A stretch of 64,000 nucleotides of DNA from Meconema thalassinum (lineage: Eukaryota; Arthropoda; Insecta; Orthoptera; Tettigoniidae), in contig OX336393.1 in NCBI GenBank assembly GCA_946902985.2, positions 134,692,533-134,756,532 on the forward strand, read 5' to 3'. This document shows positions 10,111 to 22,304 of this stretch, in pieces. The first letter of the stretch is position 1. Every line of letters begins with the position of its first letter. The notes below the pieces were generated by a model, which ran no database searches, was not told the origin of the DNA, and saw only the letters and a list, made by a program, of their open reading frames with translations. The position numbers and the translations under genes are program-made.

Positions 10111-11851
10111 TATTATTATTTTTTTAGTATGTGGGTAGTATTTATGTATGCACAGTACTAATGATATATCCTCAGTTTTTATTAGGGGAATATTCCTAAA
10201 TTGGCTTGTTGATCAACTGGAAGTTAACCTATCAGAAGACTTACCAGCATTTCACGCAAAATTGCTTTTTATGGAAATTGTCCAGAACACGACGTTCCTG
10301 CTTTTTCATGACAACAAAAAGTTGTTTACTTGAGAATAAATATGCATATTTTTATTTTTAATTGAGAAAGTCATTAATACTTGAATCCCTGGAAGTTACC
10401 ATCAATCTCTGCTTATGAATAGGTGTCTGAACTGCAGGAACAATTGTCCTTTTTTTTTAGGCTGCAAGCATGCAAAATTATCCAGCTAGGAAGGGGAAAG
10501 ACCAGAAAGACATGTCTTACCCATGTATGAACACAAACATGAATGAGCAATCTTTTTTTTTTTTTTAAATGATGGTACTTATGTGACTGTTGTAAAGAAG
10601 GCACTCCACTATAAATTAAATATATCCTTTTCAAACATTTTCAGGTTCAAAAATAATTGATCAATTGCTTAACCTAATTATATGGAGATTTTCTATTAAA
10701 TATATATACTGTAGTTATTGTTGTTATTAAATTATTTTTATTATAAATGGAATCGACTAATTTAGGCATTTGATTAAGTTTCTACATAATTCGGCTCCCG
10801 TTCTTGTGTTGTTGACCAACTGACAAGTAACCTATGCATAGCCTAGCATTAACTAGGTACAATAGTACACAGAATAATAATCCAGAAATATGCTTTCATT
10901 GTCAATAATGTTCATAGGAGTCTCAAGAACTTCATGTCACATTTATGACACAACCCAGATAAGTGGTATAACTAAAATATTACCAATATTGAGATGTGAT
11001 GACCAAATGTCTTTAAAAATATGCTGTTTCCTAGTCAAGTGCTGTCAGTCCATTTCAGTAAAGGGAGATTCATACCCTAGACAATTCACTGTTATAATCT
11101 GTAGCTAGTACTTGCTGGGAATGTGATGTGAACAAGTTTCTGTAGATGTTGTGTGTTTGTGAATAAGCTCTCATAAGATGTGCATTTAGTTTTTTAAAAC
11201 TTGAAGTAAGAGTGGTGCTCTATACAAGATACTGGCTAAGGGAAAGAAAGAATTGTTGTGAGAAGTTCAATCAGAGCCACTGGAAATAGTAGTGTCCCTT
11301 ATTTGATCATTTGGGTTTGCTTATTGAGTGCTATGATTACCAGATAGCATTTTATATCATAAATACCATACGACAGAGTATTTTTGAACTGGCTGGTTTT
11401 TCCTTCATGGGACAGCTCCATGTGTGCTGCTGCCGAATTTAAAAGTTGGGCGGGACCAGCCGGCTTATTCCTATGCCTAGTCAGTACAGGTTTATCTCGG
11501 CGGACGTATTCGCATGTTATTTGTACATGGTGTCCATGAGATAACAGGTGTATTACGTATTAATAACTTATGCCAGTGGTTCTCAAACTTTTGAAGATCA
11601 CAACTCTTTTTTTTCTGTTGATCATATACCACAGGCTCCCTTGTTGCAGATATGATCGTATGTTGGGTAAACTCTGTATTTATTTTTGGGAAGTTACGGT
11701 ACTATTTTAGGTAGAGAAATTAAGTTCAATAACTATTGAGATTCACTTTATATTCATTAATATTAAATTACTGGGCTCCCTGATAGGAAAAGTAAGATAA
11801 TGAATGAATGACAACAAAATTAGCACTACCCTGTAAAAACTTGTTTATGTA
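10111..11851. other. Anonymous DNA
   Basis: Several short frames exist (for example 10148-10333 and 10890-11108) but none shows a recognisable motif. 10552-10566 is a run of T. Nothing else seen. Confidence 0.45.
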
Positions 11852-11865
11852 CATTTTGTTTCTTT

Positions 11866-12658
11866 CCCCCAGGGGCTCACATCTTGTGGGCGTGGGTTGG
11901 CGACCACGGGGCCCCAGCTGAGTCCGGCATTGCTTCCACTTACTTGTGCCGGGCTCCTCTCTGTCTTCTTTCCTGTCGACCTCACTTGGTCAACTCTTGT
12001 TCTCTTCTGACCCCGACGGTATTAGGGTATCCGAGGCCTAGGGAGTCTCTTCCTTTCCCGCCTTAATTGGCCCTTGTCTCATCTTTTCTGATACCCTCCT
12101 TCTGCGAGGGGTCAGCCTTCTTTTTCTCTTCCTTTTACCTCCTGCCTTGTGCTCTAGGCCCTTAAGGAGGCAGGGTGTATGTAGCCCCACCACTTCTGGT
12201 GCACCCTAGATAATGCTACACCCTCAGGGGCTCACGGCTGGTGAGTTCGGGAGTTGGCGACCCCGAGGGATTCCTGAGCTGGGTCCGTTTTCCCCTTTTG
12301 TCCCTTACCTTTGGGGCGGACCCTCTCCTCTTTCACTTTCCTATATGCCTTTCATGGCTCTCCTTCCTTCCAAGTCCCTCAATCCGCCTTCTCCGAGGGT
12401 TGAGGGCATTTCTTTTCCTTTTATTTGCCTTCTTCTCCTTTAGTTTTCGATTTCTTCTTCTAGTATGTAGGTTAGTAGTTAGTTTTAGTTTTAAGTTCGC
12501 TTTTCATTTTCATCTTCACGATCACCCAAACCATCAGGGGCCGATAACCTAGATGTTAGGCCCCTTAAAACAACAATTATCATCATCATCATCATCAAAC
12601 CATCAGGGGCCGATAACCTAGATGTTAGGCCCCTTAAAACAACAATTATCATCATCAT
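11866..12658 (+). mobile_element. Retroposon family R700, copy 2, with perfect target-site duplication
   Basis: A perfect 14-bp duplication CATTTTGTTTCTTT flanks it (11852-11865 and 12659-12672). It starts CCCCCAGGGGCTCACATCTT and ends in CATCATCATC, so the (ATC)n end is the 3' end. It contains the same internal blocks as copy 1 (GGTCAACTCTTGTTCTC, CCCGACGGTATTAGGG, GGAGGCAGGGTGTATGTAG). It keeps longer plus-strand frames (12213-12552) but these are proline/serine-rich with no family match. Confidence 0.85.
12528..12658. repeat. 69-bp tandem duplication of the retroposon 3' end
   Basis: AAACCATCAGGGGCCGATAA starts at 12528 and again at 12597; the unit runs through TAGATGTTAGGCCCC to the CATCAT tail. 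Slippage during reverse transcription on the simple-repeat end is a natural explanation. Confidence 0.85.
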
Positions 12659-12802
12659 CATTTTGTTTCTTTTATTTTTTCTAACCAGTAAGCAGGCACA
12701 TGACAATAACCTCATTTGACACCCCTGGGAGCTGCAGCACTGATTGAGAACCACTAACTGATGTGACTGTCATAGCTGTAGACTGTCTGGCTATCGTTCA
12801 TC

Positions 12803-13637
12803 ATTTCTCGAATGTAATATGCACCCTAACGTTCAAAACCTTCAAATAATAATCAGATTTGTTGGCAAATATCATGCGTATCGGCATAGAATACATCTGG
12901 TGTATCAATGAACTCATGTTGCAACGTCATTTGTATTATAATGAAAAGTGATTCATTATTACTCTATTAATAGATACGTATACTTGGAGTGGTATTTCAG
13001 TTGAAATGCAACACTCGATGACAGACTATGAACTAATTTTCAGCACTGTTCTTATCATTGGAAAACTTAAGTCATCCGTGTCAAATGTATTCCGCATTAT
13101 CCTCAATCTCGATGTGGGATACGTCATCTCTGTAATCTTCAGCATTGGTCCTCTTTCCGTGAAGTCATTTCAACAAAATGAATGTAAACCACTTATTAAT
13201 GTACGCAAAAAAATATACTGCATTCAATACATTTCAACAGAATAGTGTAAACATGATCGTCGCATATTAATGAGCGCAAAAAGAACACTGCTTCAATGCC
13301 CAAAAGTCAATTAGGCTATCTTTTTCATTGAAAGATACTTGTGCCGCTAGATAGTCTTTGTGTTCAAGTGACTATGTATCAGACAGACGTTGATCACAGA
13401 TGCATGACTAACAGTGTAAGATTTTATGAGACAGGACCGTTTGATTTGCGTAGTATATTTATGGAGATTACATTTGACACAAAAACTTAAATTATGGCAG
13501 CTGTATCGTTGCCATATATCATTGTATTGACAAAGGCCAGTGACATCATTTCCTCAATGTGAATTCCTAAGAGAAACACACACATTTCTCGGCCAACAAT
13601 ATTGCCCTAAATTGCGATATTTTATGACCAGTGCTTC
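12803..13637. repeat. Anonymous ~0.85-kb repeat family P, copy A
   Basis: Shares long, interrupted similarity with 20881-21740. Common blocks include GCACCCTAAC near the start, TACTCTATTAATAGATA, GGTATTTCAGTTGAAATGCAACAC, GTAAACATGATCG and TAGTCTTTGTGTT. No terminal inverted repeat or duplication found. The minus strand near 13060-13150 reads acidic (for example DDVSHIEIEDNAE), which would suit the acidic tail of a Tigger-like transposase, but this is weak. Confidence 0.7.
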
Positions 13638-14019
13638 GTGTTATTTCTATTACAGATGAATTGAATGCAAATTCATGTGTCTTTTACAAAATATGTGTTC
13701 AAAGATCGACGATAACATAACCTAAAATTTAGTTCGGATCTTTAAATTACCTTACAAGTATGTATGAAATTTGTATCGAACGCTGATCGTGAGATCCGGC
13801 TGCGCCGACTGGCTTTTATTGTTAAGTTCAGCTTGTGTTCATGGAATTGGCTTCATTCTTTCCATTAAAAGATGCTTGACCAAAGTGTTTTGGCCATGAC
13901 GTGGTTACAGTAACCTGCATTTACAGACGAGGCTCTAGGGACCGAGTCATGGTGGTATAACCATTCCATCCTTGTACTGAGGAAATGCAGTAACATGCAG
14001 TGGATCCAGAAGGTGAAAG

Positions 14020-14605
14020 GTGGCAGCCCCACCACTGGACTTACCTCCTTGCCAGCAACTAGTTGGAGGGACATTTCATAATGCTTTCAAGTCTAACAAA
14101 GATAGAAACCAGACAAATGAAATGTATGACGACCCAAGTGCGAATAAGACTAATGAGTGGAAGAAAGAAAACATCCTGAAGTTTGCTACTTGGAATGTAC
14201 GAGGTATAGTAGCTCATAAGGATGAACAGCTAGATGACATTTTGGCAAAAAATAGAAATCTCGATTGCTATATCAGAAACTAAAAGGAAATTACGTGGTA
14301 CAAAACAGACACAAAATTACCTCTAGTTTTATGCTGTGGTGTCTCCTGAACACAGAGCACAAGCAGGAATAATGATTATGGTACATAAACGGCTTAAATC
14401 TGCCATTGCAAATTACCCTTCCTGGAATGAACGAATAATAGAGATACGTCTGAAAATCTCTAGAGGTTACCTGTCTGTCATTGGAGTGTATGCCCCATTG
14501 GAAGGTGAAGAGGCCAAAAGTTAAGAATTGTACATCAATCTACAACAGGTTTTGAATAAAATCAATAGGAATGATTTTCTCTTGTTGATGGGAGACTTGA
14601 AGGAG
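14020..14605 (+). pseudogene. LINE-F: N-terminal APE-type endonuclease fragment
   Basis: Frame one has KFATWNVRGIVAHKDEQLDDIL (about 14179-14250), the first conserved strand of apurinic/apyrimidinic-type LINE endonucleases. After a frame break, 14336-14524 gives AGIMIMVHKRL and GYLSVIGVYAPLEGE, and the next bases give NDFLLLMGDL where the family has GDFN. The order and spacing fit the first ~150 residues of the endonuclease, which nicks target DNA. It ends abruptly near 14605, so this is a 3'-truncated copy, which is unusual for LINEs and implies a later deletion or insertion. Confidence 0.75.
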
Positions 14606-16540
14606 CAGTGGTACATGAATAGTCTAAAATGGAGAGCGCTCGTAAACCACACCCGGGAAACTGGAGTGGAAACTTGATGATGATGATGATTGACAGAAAA
14701 AGTACTGTAAATACAGTAGTTATTTGAGGGTGCTGAAGTGCAAGGGATCAGTGTCAGTAGATTTACTGGCACATTCAAGATCTCCTCCTGCCACATCATT
14801 AAATCCACACCAATTCAAAGAATTTTGAACCCATATCATTATGTTTCTTAGCTTGCAAAAATAGGCAAAACAATAATGTAATTGGGTGCAGATCTAGAAT
14901 GCATTCTTTCGGGGAAATATTAGTCAGTACTGTTTGAATATCCATACTTTCTAGCATCCTTCCTTCATGAGGAATAACAACTTGGACAATCTCACATGAT
15001 CACAATCTTCCGAAAAATGCGGTACTAAAAATGTTTTCGTGGATTGCATGGAAACATAGCAGCTTACTCTGAAATATTTTTTTTAAACTGTGTGGGTGAA
15101 AGAACACACAATATTTAAAGATAAAATTAAGTCAGGATATGAAATTATGGCAATTGTACTCCCATTTAATAGTTTTTATTAAGATCTGTTGCTGTCAGTA
15201 GGCTCCAATTTGATTTTTTTATTCCTGTACAGTATTAGAAAGAAGAATACTATACTCTGATTTACAAAAGATGCTCGGTGAAAACTGTCATCCGCTTGAT
15301 GGGTGTGGTGAGGAGTGGAGACGAGAGGGGTAACGGTCTCCATGGCAACAGTGAGCAATGTTGCAAATTAGGCCGACACAGCAGTAAGCACATGGTTTGA
15401 CTCAGTGTGTCTTCACTAGTCACGGTCATTAGTGCGCCAGGCACGGGGGCTAACTTACCCAGTATTTGTGTCTTCCTGCAAGCCTCTTGGAATGTTATGA
15501 GTCATGATCTGCCTCAGTGGCAACGCAGCATTTCCCCACGTGCTAGCTTTGACAGCTGTCAGCGAGCTTTATTGGTAATTCAGAGTATAGGGTCACTTGG
15601 TCTGTTAAGTTAGTTGTACAAGTCTTTAAATTAAGTGTCTCTTTAGTGTAGTATGTTTTTAATGAACTGGGTAACTTTATAAGCTCATTCCAAAATGAGA
15701 AATAATTTATTGATATTTACTTGAAGTATTTTAATTTATCACATCTTGTTATCTGTGTTAGAATGAATGACGGATGTGGAAGTATGTTATCTAGTTTGAT
15801 AAAACTGTAGTTGAAAATGTGGATTTTATTGTGTAAGAGTTCCTTTTTATACTTCTGTGTTTGTTGCACCTTTGTAAAGTGATTTCTTGGATCACACAAT
15901 ATTTTGAACTGAATCTTGTAAGTTTCTAGAAAGAGAGAATTTAAGCTTGATGTTCAGAGAGCATTAGTGAAAGTTGAACCAAATATACTGTTATGTATGT
16001 GATAAAGCACAATATATTTTATATATTTTGTTACTCTAAAGTGAATAGTCCTTTGAGCAAATATCAAAGAACATTATTCCATTATGTAAAGTTGGTCAAT
16101 AAAATGTTGAACATCTCTGTTATGGAAATAGTTGGTGTTTTTTCTTTTCTTGTAAGCAGATATGGTTGTTAGAAACAAGATGGTATTGAGGACCTTCTTC
16201 AGACTGGCAATGACAGGAATGTGTGAGTGCCATAATATAAATATTTGGGTTATAAAGTACTCAAGAGACTGCTCTCGAAAACCCTGTTCAGAAATGAGCA
16301 GGCCAGAACTTTATTTCAGAAAATGAGGTAAGTTCTGATTAGCCTAGTCTTGTCCACATTATGTACTCTATTACTTGAAAGCTACTTTCTCAGAAGGTAC
16401 TCTGCTATATAATACCAAGGCATCCTGCTTTGAGCAGGAAGTTGTGGATATATAGAAGGATACTAAAGATACCATAGCGACCCAAAGTCACCAATGGAGA
16501 TATTTTGCATCATAATAAAAAGACACATATTATCTATACT
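14606..16540. other. Anonymous DNA with a scrap of SINE S2
   Basis: About 14730-14800 resembles the SINE S2 body (GGGTGC...GTGTCAGTAGATTTACTGGCAC...TTCAAGATC). The rest, including the G-rich stretch at 15296-15345, shows no family match. Confidence 0.4.
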
Positions 16541-16556
16541 TTCGTTGTTTGAGTCT

Positions 16557-18230
16557 TCAGTCTTTTGACTGGTTCGATGCAGTTCTCCATGCCTCCCTGT
16601 CCTGAGCTAATCGTTTCATCTCTACATAGCTACCACACCCTACATCCGAGGCAATCTGTTTAACATATTCTAACCTTGGTCTACCCCTACAGTTCTTGTC
16701 CTCAACCCTTCCTTCCACAACTAAGCTTGCTATTCCTGGGTGTCTAAGTATATGTCCTACTAACCTATCTCTTCTCTTCATTAGCAGTCGCCAGAAACAT
16801 CTCTCCTCTCCCACTCGTCTTAATACCTCTTCGTTTGTAACCCTATCTACCCATCTGATCTTCATCATTCTCCTGTAACACCACATTTCAAATGATTCAA
16901 TTCTCCTCTTTTCTGCTGCACCAATAGTCAAAGTTTCACTTCCATAGAGCACCATGCTCCAGACAAAGGCTTTCAAAAATGACTTCCTAATACTTAAATC
17001 TATATTCGATGTCGACAGATTCCTTTTTTTTTTTTGTAGAAATGCTTTCCTTGCCTCAGCCAACCTACTTTTTATATCCTCTTTGCTTCGTCCATCACTG
17101 GTTATTTTGCTTCCCAAGTTACAGAAGTCTCCTACTTCCTTCAGCTTTTCATAGAGGTTTCTGATTTATTTCGGCTGCATTCCAGTATTTTTGTTTTACA
17201 TTTATTAATTTTCATCATGTATTCTTTCCATAAGACGGAGTCCATACCATTCAAAAACTCATTCAAATCCTCAAGAGTGTCGGCCAAGATGACTATGTCA
17301 TCAGCAAATCTCAGAGTTGAAATTATTTCTCCTTGAATCTTCACTCCCACTTTAAATATTTCTCCAATTTCCTTCATTGCTTGTTCAATGTAAAGATTGA
17401 AAAGTATGGGTGATAAGTTGCAGCCTTGCCTTACACCTTTCTGAATACCAGCTTCTCTCTCATGTCTTTCACCTCGAATGACTGCTGTCTGGTTTCTGTA
17501 TAGATTGTATATCACCCACCCATCCCTGTACTTTATTCCAATAGATTTCAAAATGTCAAACAATTTAGTCCAATCAACATTATCAAAAGCCTGTTCTAAG
17601 TCTACAAATGCCATGAACGTTCTCTTATATTTCCTTATTCTACCTTCCAAAATCAGCCTAAGACTTAGTACAGCTTCCCTTGTTCCTACATTTCTCCTGA
17701 AACCAAACTGGTCTTCACCCAACTCCGTTTCTATCTGGCTTTCCATCCTCTTGTAAATTATTCTAGACAGGATCTTTGAAGCATGAGTAATCAAGCTGAT
17801 TGTACGGTAATCCTCACATCTGTCAGCTCCCACTTTCTTTGGCATAGGGATGATAACATTCTTCTTGAAATCAGGGGGTACCTCACCTGATCATAAATCC
17901 TACACACCAAGAGAAATAACCTGATCAGACCTTCATCTCCTATGCAGCGTAGCAACTCAATCGGTATATCATCTATGCCTGGTGCTTTGTTCCTGCTTAA
18001 GTCCTCCAATGCTCTGTCAAATTCTGATCTCGTCATTAAATCTCCTTTTGCATCCTTATCAATTTCCTCCTCCCTTTCCATTACATGATTCTCAATCTCC
18101 TTTCCCTTATACAAACACTCTATGTAAGCTTTCCATCTCTCAACCTTTTCTTCCCTATCTGTTAGAGGCTTTCCATTTATGTCCTTAATATTACAGCACT
18201 TAGTCTTATTTTCCCCAAAAGTATTCTTAA
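16557..18230 (-). pseudogene. LINE-A reverse transcriptase and C-terminal region
   Basis: From 18114 downward: a conserved pre-RT helix with NKAPGIDDIPIELL, then after a frameshift YRTISLITHASKILSRIIYKRM, GFRRNVGTREAV, FMAFVDLEQAFDNVDW, GVRQGCNLSPILFNLYIEQ and the catalytic RFADDIVILA. After a small deletion near 17130 a new frame (17117-16557) continues with SWRS/KAF-type blocks, LYGSETLTIG, MWCYRRMMKIRWVDRVTNEEVLRRV, and ends in RGRPRLEYVKQIASDVG and REAWRTASNQSKD. The FADD box is intact, but at least two frameshifts and a run of A adding lysines (about 17027) make it non-functional. Confidence 0.85.
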
Positions 18231-18250
18231 TCCTTCGATACGCTGTGTCT

Positions 18251-20181
18251 CATCATCATCATCTTGCACAGTTTGCAGCCACTGGCCGGGTCTGTTTGGA
18301 ACACAAGCCTCTCCAACGTCTTCTGTCTTCCCACCATCTCTCAGCCTCCACCCTTGTCCAGTCTTCTCCTCTCTTCTTCACGCTTTCTTCCACCCCTTCA
18401 GCCACCTGTCTCTCGGTCTCTTTCCTTCCCACTTCGTCTAGTGTATCCTCCTGGGTATCCTCTTCTCCTCCATTCGTTTTACATGTCCATACCATCTAAG
18501 TCTAGATTTCTCTATACCATCCTGTAATGGTTCCTCCATCATTAATTCTCTGGTCCTCTCATTTCTTATTCTGTCCATCTTTGTAGCTCCAATACTGCTT
18601 CTCAAGAGCCTCATCTCACTGGCCTGTGTTTTGCTCTTCTCCCTTCCTTTCATAACCCAGGTCTCCGAGGCATACGTCAGGATAGGGACATAGTACGTCT
18701 GACATATGATCTTTTTGCTGTTCTGAGGGACATCCTTGCTCCATAACATGCTTCTCACACTCCTCCGAAATGCTTCTGCCTGCCTCCCCCGCTCATTTAT
18801 TTCTCTATCATTTCTTCCATTATCTTGTATCAGACTTCCCAGATACTTGAAACTCTCCACTTTCTTCAGCTGTTCCCCACCAATTGTTATTCCCGTTGTG
18901 GTTCTTTCCTTCTTCCTTGTTGTGATCACCATCTCACTCTTATTTATGCTAAATTTCATCCCATATCCGTGTATTATTCCTTCCCACACGTCCAACTGTT
19001 CCTGTACCTCCTCCTCCTCGTTTCGCCAAATCATCAAATCATCTGCAAACACCATTGCTTTCATCTTTCCTTCCCCAATTACTTGTGCCACTCGGGTCAT
19101 TATGTCATCCATCACCACAATGAAAAGTAACGGTGGCAGTGCATTTCCTTGTTTCAGGCCGTTTCTCTGTTCCAACCAGTCCGTTCTCTCTCCTCCCACT
19201 TTCACACAGCTCATGCTTCCCTTGTACATCTCCTTTATCCTCCTTATAGTCCATTTTCCTACTCCTCTATCCTCCAGGGACTCCCATACTTTGTTTCTGC
19301 ATACACTGTCATATGCTTTCTCAGTGTCCAGGAAGGCCATCAGTAGATCTGTTCCATACTCATAGTGCTGTTCTTGTAACTGCCTTACAGCAAAAATCAA
19401 ATCCACTGTGGACCTTCCTGCTCTGAAGCCATGTTGTTCTTCCATCATCCCTCCTTCTATCCTTGTCCTAATTCTCCTTTCCAAAACTTTCTCAAACATC
19501 TTTGCACAATAACTCATCAGTGTTATTCCCCGATAGTTTCTGCATTCTGTTCTACTACCTTTCTTGAAGATCGGGACAATTATTCCCTTTTTCCAGTCCT
19601 CTGGGGTCTTCCTTTCCTCCCATGCTGTCTTCATCACTCTGTACTACCATTGTATCCCCACCTCTCCTGCTGCTCTCACCATCTCCACACTCAACTCGTC
19701 CACACCCGGTGCCTCCCCTCCTTTCATCGTGTTCACTGCATCTTCCACTTCTTTCCATGTTAAGTCCTTTTCTGTTTGCAGTCCATCTTCCTCTTCCCCG
19801 ATTTCTTCCTCCTCGCCGTGGTTTCCATTTGGATTCAGAAGTTCTTCAAAATATTCTTTCCACATTTTCTTCAGTTCTTCCCTATTTTCTATCTCTTGTC
19901 CCCTTTTGTTCACCATTCTAACATAATCCGTAGGATCCTTCCACCTCTTATTTTTTACCATCCCATACAGGACCTTTTTTGTACCTTCACTATCCTCCTT
20001 CATCATCTTTGTCCACTCTTCCATCCACTTTCTTCTCTCCTCAGCCACTACTCTCTTTGCCTCCTCCTTTCTTTCCTGGTACTCTTCCCTTGTCTCTACC
20101 GTCCTATTTTGATACCACCTCCTAAAGGCTCTATTCTTTTCCCTTACTATATCTTTTGTCTTCTCATTCCACCATGGTGTT
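18251..20181 (-). mobile_element. LINE-B, 5'-truncated, inserted in LINE-A
   Basis: Perfect 20-bp duplication TCCTTCGATACGCTGTGTCT at 18231-18250 and 20182-20201. The minus-strand 3' end is a (GATGAT)n tail at 18251-18263. The copy is 1931 bp and lacks the endonuclease. The flawless duplication and few coding lesions suggest a recent insertion. The long plus-strand frames across this region are antisense shadows. Confidence 0.9.
18438..20181 (-). pseudogene. LINE-B reverse transcriptase ORF with one stop and one frameshift
   Basis: One frame runs from the 5' truncation (SKETPWWNEKTKDIVREKNRAF) to 18438, broken only by an in-frame TAG at 19644-19646. Domains in order: a highly charged linker, GEAPGVDELSVEMV, PEDWKKGIIVPIFKKGSRTE, NYRGITLMSYCAKMFEKVL, EEQHGFRAGRSTVDLIFAV, MAFLDTEKAYDSV, GLKQGNALPPLLFIVVMDDI and the catalytic VFADDLMIW, then the thumb and SFKYLGSLI. 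The C-terminus has LRWYGHVKRMEEKRIPRR. Near 18440 the frame shifts; the continuation (18495-18259) is arginine/tryptophan-rich. Confidence 0.85.
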
Positions 20182-20395
20182 TCCTTCGATACGCTGTGTC
20201 TACTTTTCCTAATTTCAGACAATTTTCTATACCTGCACATTTCTCTTTCAACCATTCTTCTTTCGCTTCCCTGCACTTCTTGTTTACCTCATTTCTCAGA
20301 CGTCTGTATTCTGCTTTCCCCTTTTCATCTCTTAGATTCTTGTGTTTCCGCCTTTCATCCATCAATTCTAGTATATCCTTTAGTGATCCACGGTT

Positions 20396-20880
20396 TTTTA
20401 AGAGATTGAAACTAGAATACTCAAGTTTTATAATGTGAAATAACAAACACCACTTGCTGCAAGTAATACTCCCAAGAAAAAAATTGAAGGCAGACACATT
20501 CACACAAGAATATCCTTGCTCAAGTACTTATGTTACTGGTATGGACTGAACACAGTCATTATTCAGAAAGGCTAGGGACAAGAAGCAGATCATGCCAAGG
20601 TCTACCAAGTCTGCTACACCTACTGCATCTACCTTTGTAGATGAGTTGCCTACAATCCCTCTCACTGCACTATGTCCATGTGAAATTTTGCACAGCATAG
20701 CCATTTATTTTCTAGATGAATAAGCATTTGAAGAAGAGATGCACCACAATACTGGGATTGTGATAAAAATGCAAGAAGCACACCTATCTACTTTCAACAT
20801 CCAAACTGTGGATCACATAAAGTAATAAAATACTGGATTTTAGGGTAAGGTAGGATAACTAAATTGATTTTTTATACCGT
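20396..20880. other. Anonymous DNA
   Basis: No recognisable frame or repeat between the 5' end of LINE-A and repeat family P. Confidence 0.4.
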
Positions 20881-21740
20881 ATTTTCTCGAATCTAATGCA
20901 CACCCTAACTTACAAAACCTTCAAATAAAAATCAGATATTTTGGTGAATATAATGCGCATCAGCTAAATGTACATCTGGTACATCAATGAACTCTTGTTA
21001 TGACATCATGTGTATTATAATGAAACTTGATTCACTGATTAATTCATTATTACTCTATTAATAGATATGTATACTTCGAATGGTATTTCAGTTGAAATGC
21101 AACACTAGATGGCAGACTAAGAACTAATTTTCAACACTGTTCTTATCATCAGAAAACTCCTAGTCATCCGTGTCATTTTTTCCACATTATCCTCGGTCTT
21201 AATGAGGGACATGTCATCTCTGTATTCCTCGGCATTGGTCCTTTTGCTGTCAAGTCATTTCAACAAAATGTTAACTTCATCGCCGCTTATTATTGTATGC
21301 AAAGAAATTATGCCCCATTCAATGCATTTCATCAAAATAAGTGTAAACATGATCGCCACATATTAACGAAGGCAAAAAAAAAAAACGTCACATTCAACAC
21401 CAGCAGTCTATTAGATTCATTGTTTTGTTTTTCTTTGAAAGAGACTTGCGCTGCAAGATAGTCTTTGTGTTTATGTGACTAAGGATCAGACAGAGGTCAA
21501 TCACAGACGCATGGCTAAAAGCGTAAGATTTTATGAGAACGTTTGATTTGTGTAGTAAATATTTATGGAGATCTACATTTAATGCATAAACATAAATTAG
21601 ACGTATTGTTGCCGATATATTGAAACTTCATAACAATAGATCTCATGGCATCATGCCACACCCTAAGTTTATAATGCGAATTCCTAATAGAAACGTGCGC
21701 ATTTCATGTTGCCAATATTTTTGAATTTTTTTGATGACTG
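20881..21740. repeat. Anonymous ~0.85-kb repeat family P, copy B
   Basis: Partner of 12803-13637. Begins ATTTTCTCGAATCTAATGCA preceded by TATACCGT. The same block order is kept to about CATTTC...GCCAATATT. Both copies lie in the same orientation. Confidence 0.7.
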
Positions 21741-21985
21741 CAAATTTAGGTTTTTACATTTTAGAACTTCATTTTAATAAGCTACTCATACTTATACAAA
21801 TAAATATTGTCAAATATTTTAGCTGAAGAAGGCTTCATTGTCAACCCGAAACATGTAGAACAATTGAATAGTTCCTTAATTTGTATTGATTTGTACAGTA
21901 TTAAGAATTATCTATTAATCAATACGGTAAATATCATACATTCTCCTAGCATGGTGAATGTTATTTCTTTTTCTATACTCAAACC

Positions 21986-22236
21986 CGGCTGAACTCATCG
22001 GATTTTTTAAGAGCGTTAAACATTCCCTCAGTATGTCTTCCTTCAGAGGGGAAGTAAAGCTGGCAGTCCCATGTCATAGATTTATGGCATGAAAAAGATC
22101 CTTCCACTAACTGCACTTGTGGAAGCTAAACTTTGTAGGTTAGTTTGATAACGCTATATTAGTTCCAACGTTCACCGCCAGGTGCTGACTTCAATGAAAT
22201 TTAGTAGCTACGTTCGTAGCTAGGTGTCGTGGACGG
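21986..22236 (+). mobile_element. SINE family S1, left half, split by the 8.2-kb hAT block
   Basis: Starts CCCGGCTGAACTCATCGG and matches 3819-4060 through GTTAGTTTGATAACGC and GTGTCGTGGACGG. The body resumes at 30482 after the hAT block; GTGGACGG is duplicated on both sides. Confidence 0.8.
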
Positions 22237-22304
22237 CAGTAGCATAGCCAGGATCGGCCAATGGGAGGGGTTATAGGTACTCAAGCCAAATTCTACAAGC
22301 ATTT

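Larger units (their letters stand above)
16543..20395 (-). mobile_element. LINE-A copy 1, 5'-truncated and split by LINE-B
   Basis: A minus-strand non-LTR retrotransposon. Its 3' end is AAGACTGAAGACTCAAACAACG at 16543-16564. The part upstream of LINE-B (20202-20395) carries the linker (LKDILELMDERRKHKNLRD...AYR) and the downstream part (16543-18250) carries reverse transcriptase and the C-terminus. LINE-B sits between with a 20-bp duplication. A second copy is at 39286-40968 and a short 3' piece at about 31347-31535. Confidence 0.85.

Noticed and set aside
18736..19365. 209-codon plus-strand frame and other long plus frames at 18179-20438
   Set aside because: Antisense shadows of the LINE-B reverse transcriptase; composition (Ser/Leu/Phe/Pro rich) is the complement of the Glu/Lys/Arg-rich LINE protein.
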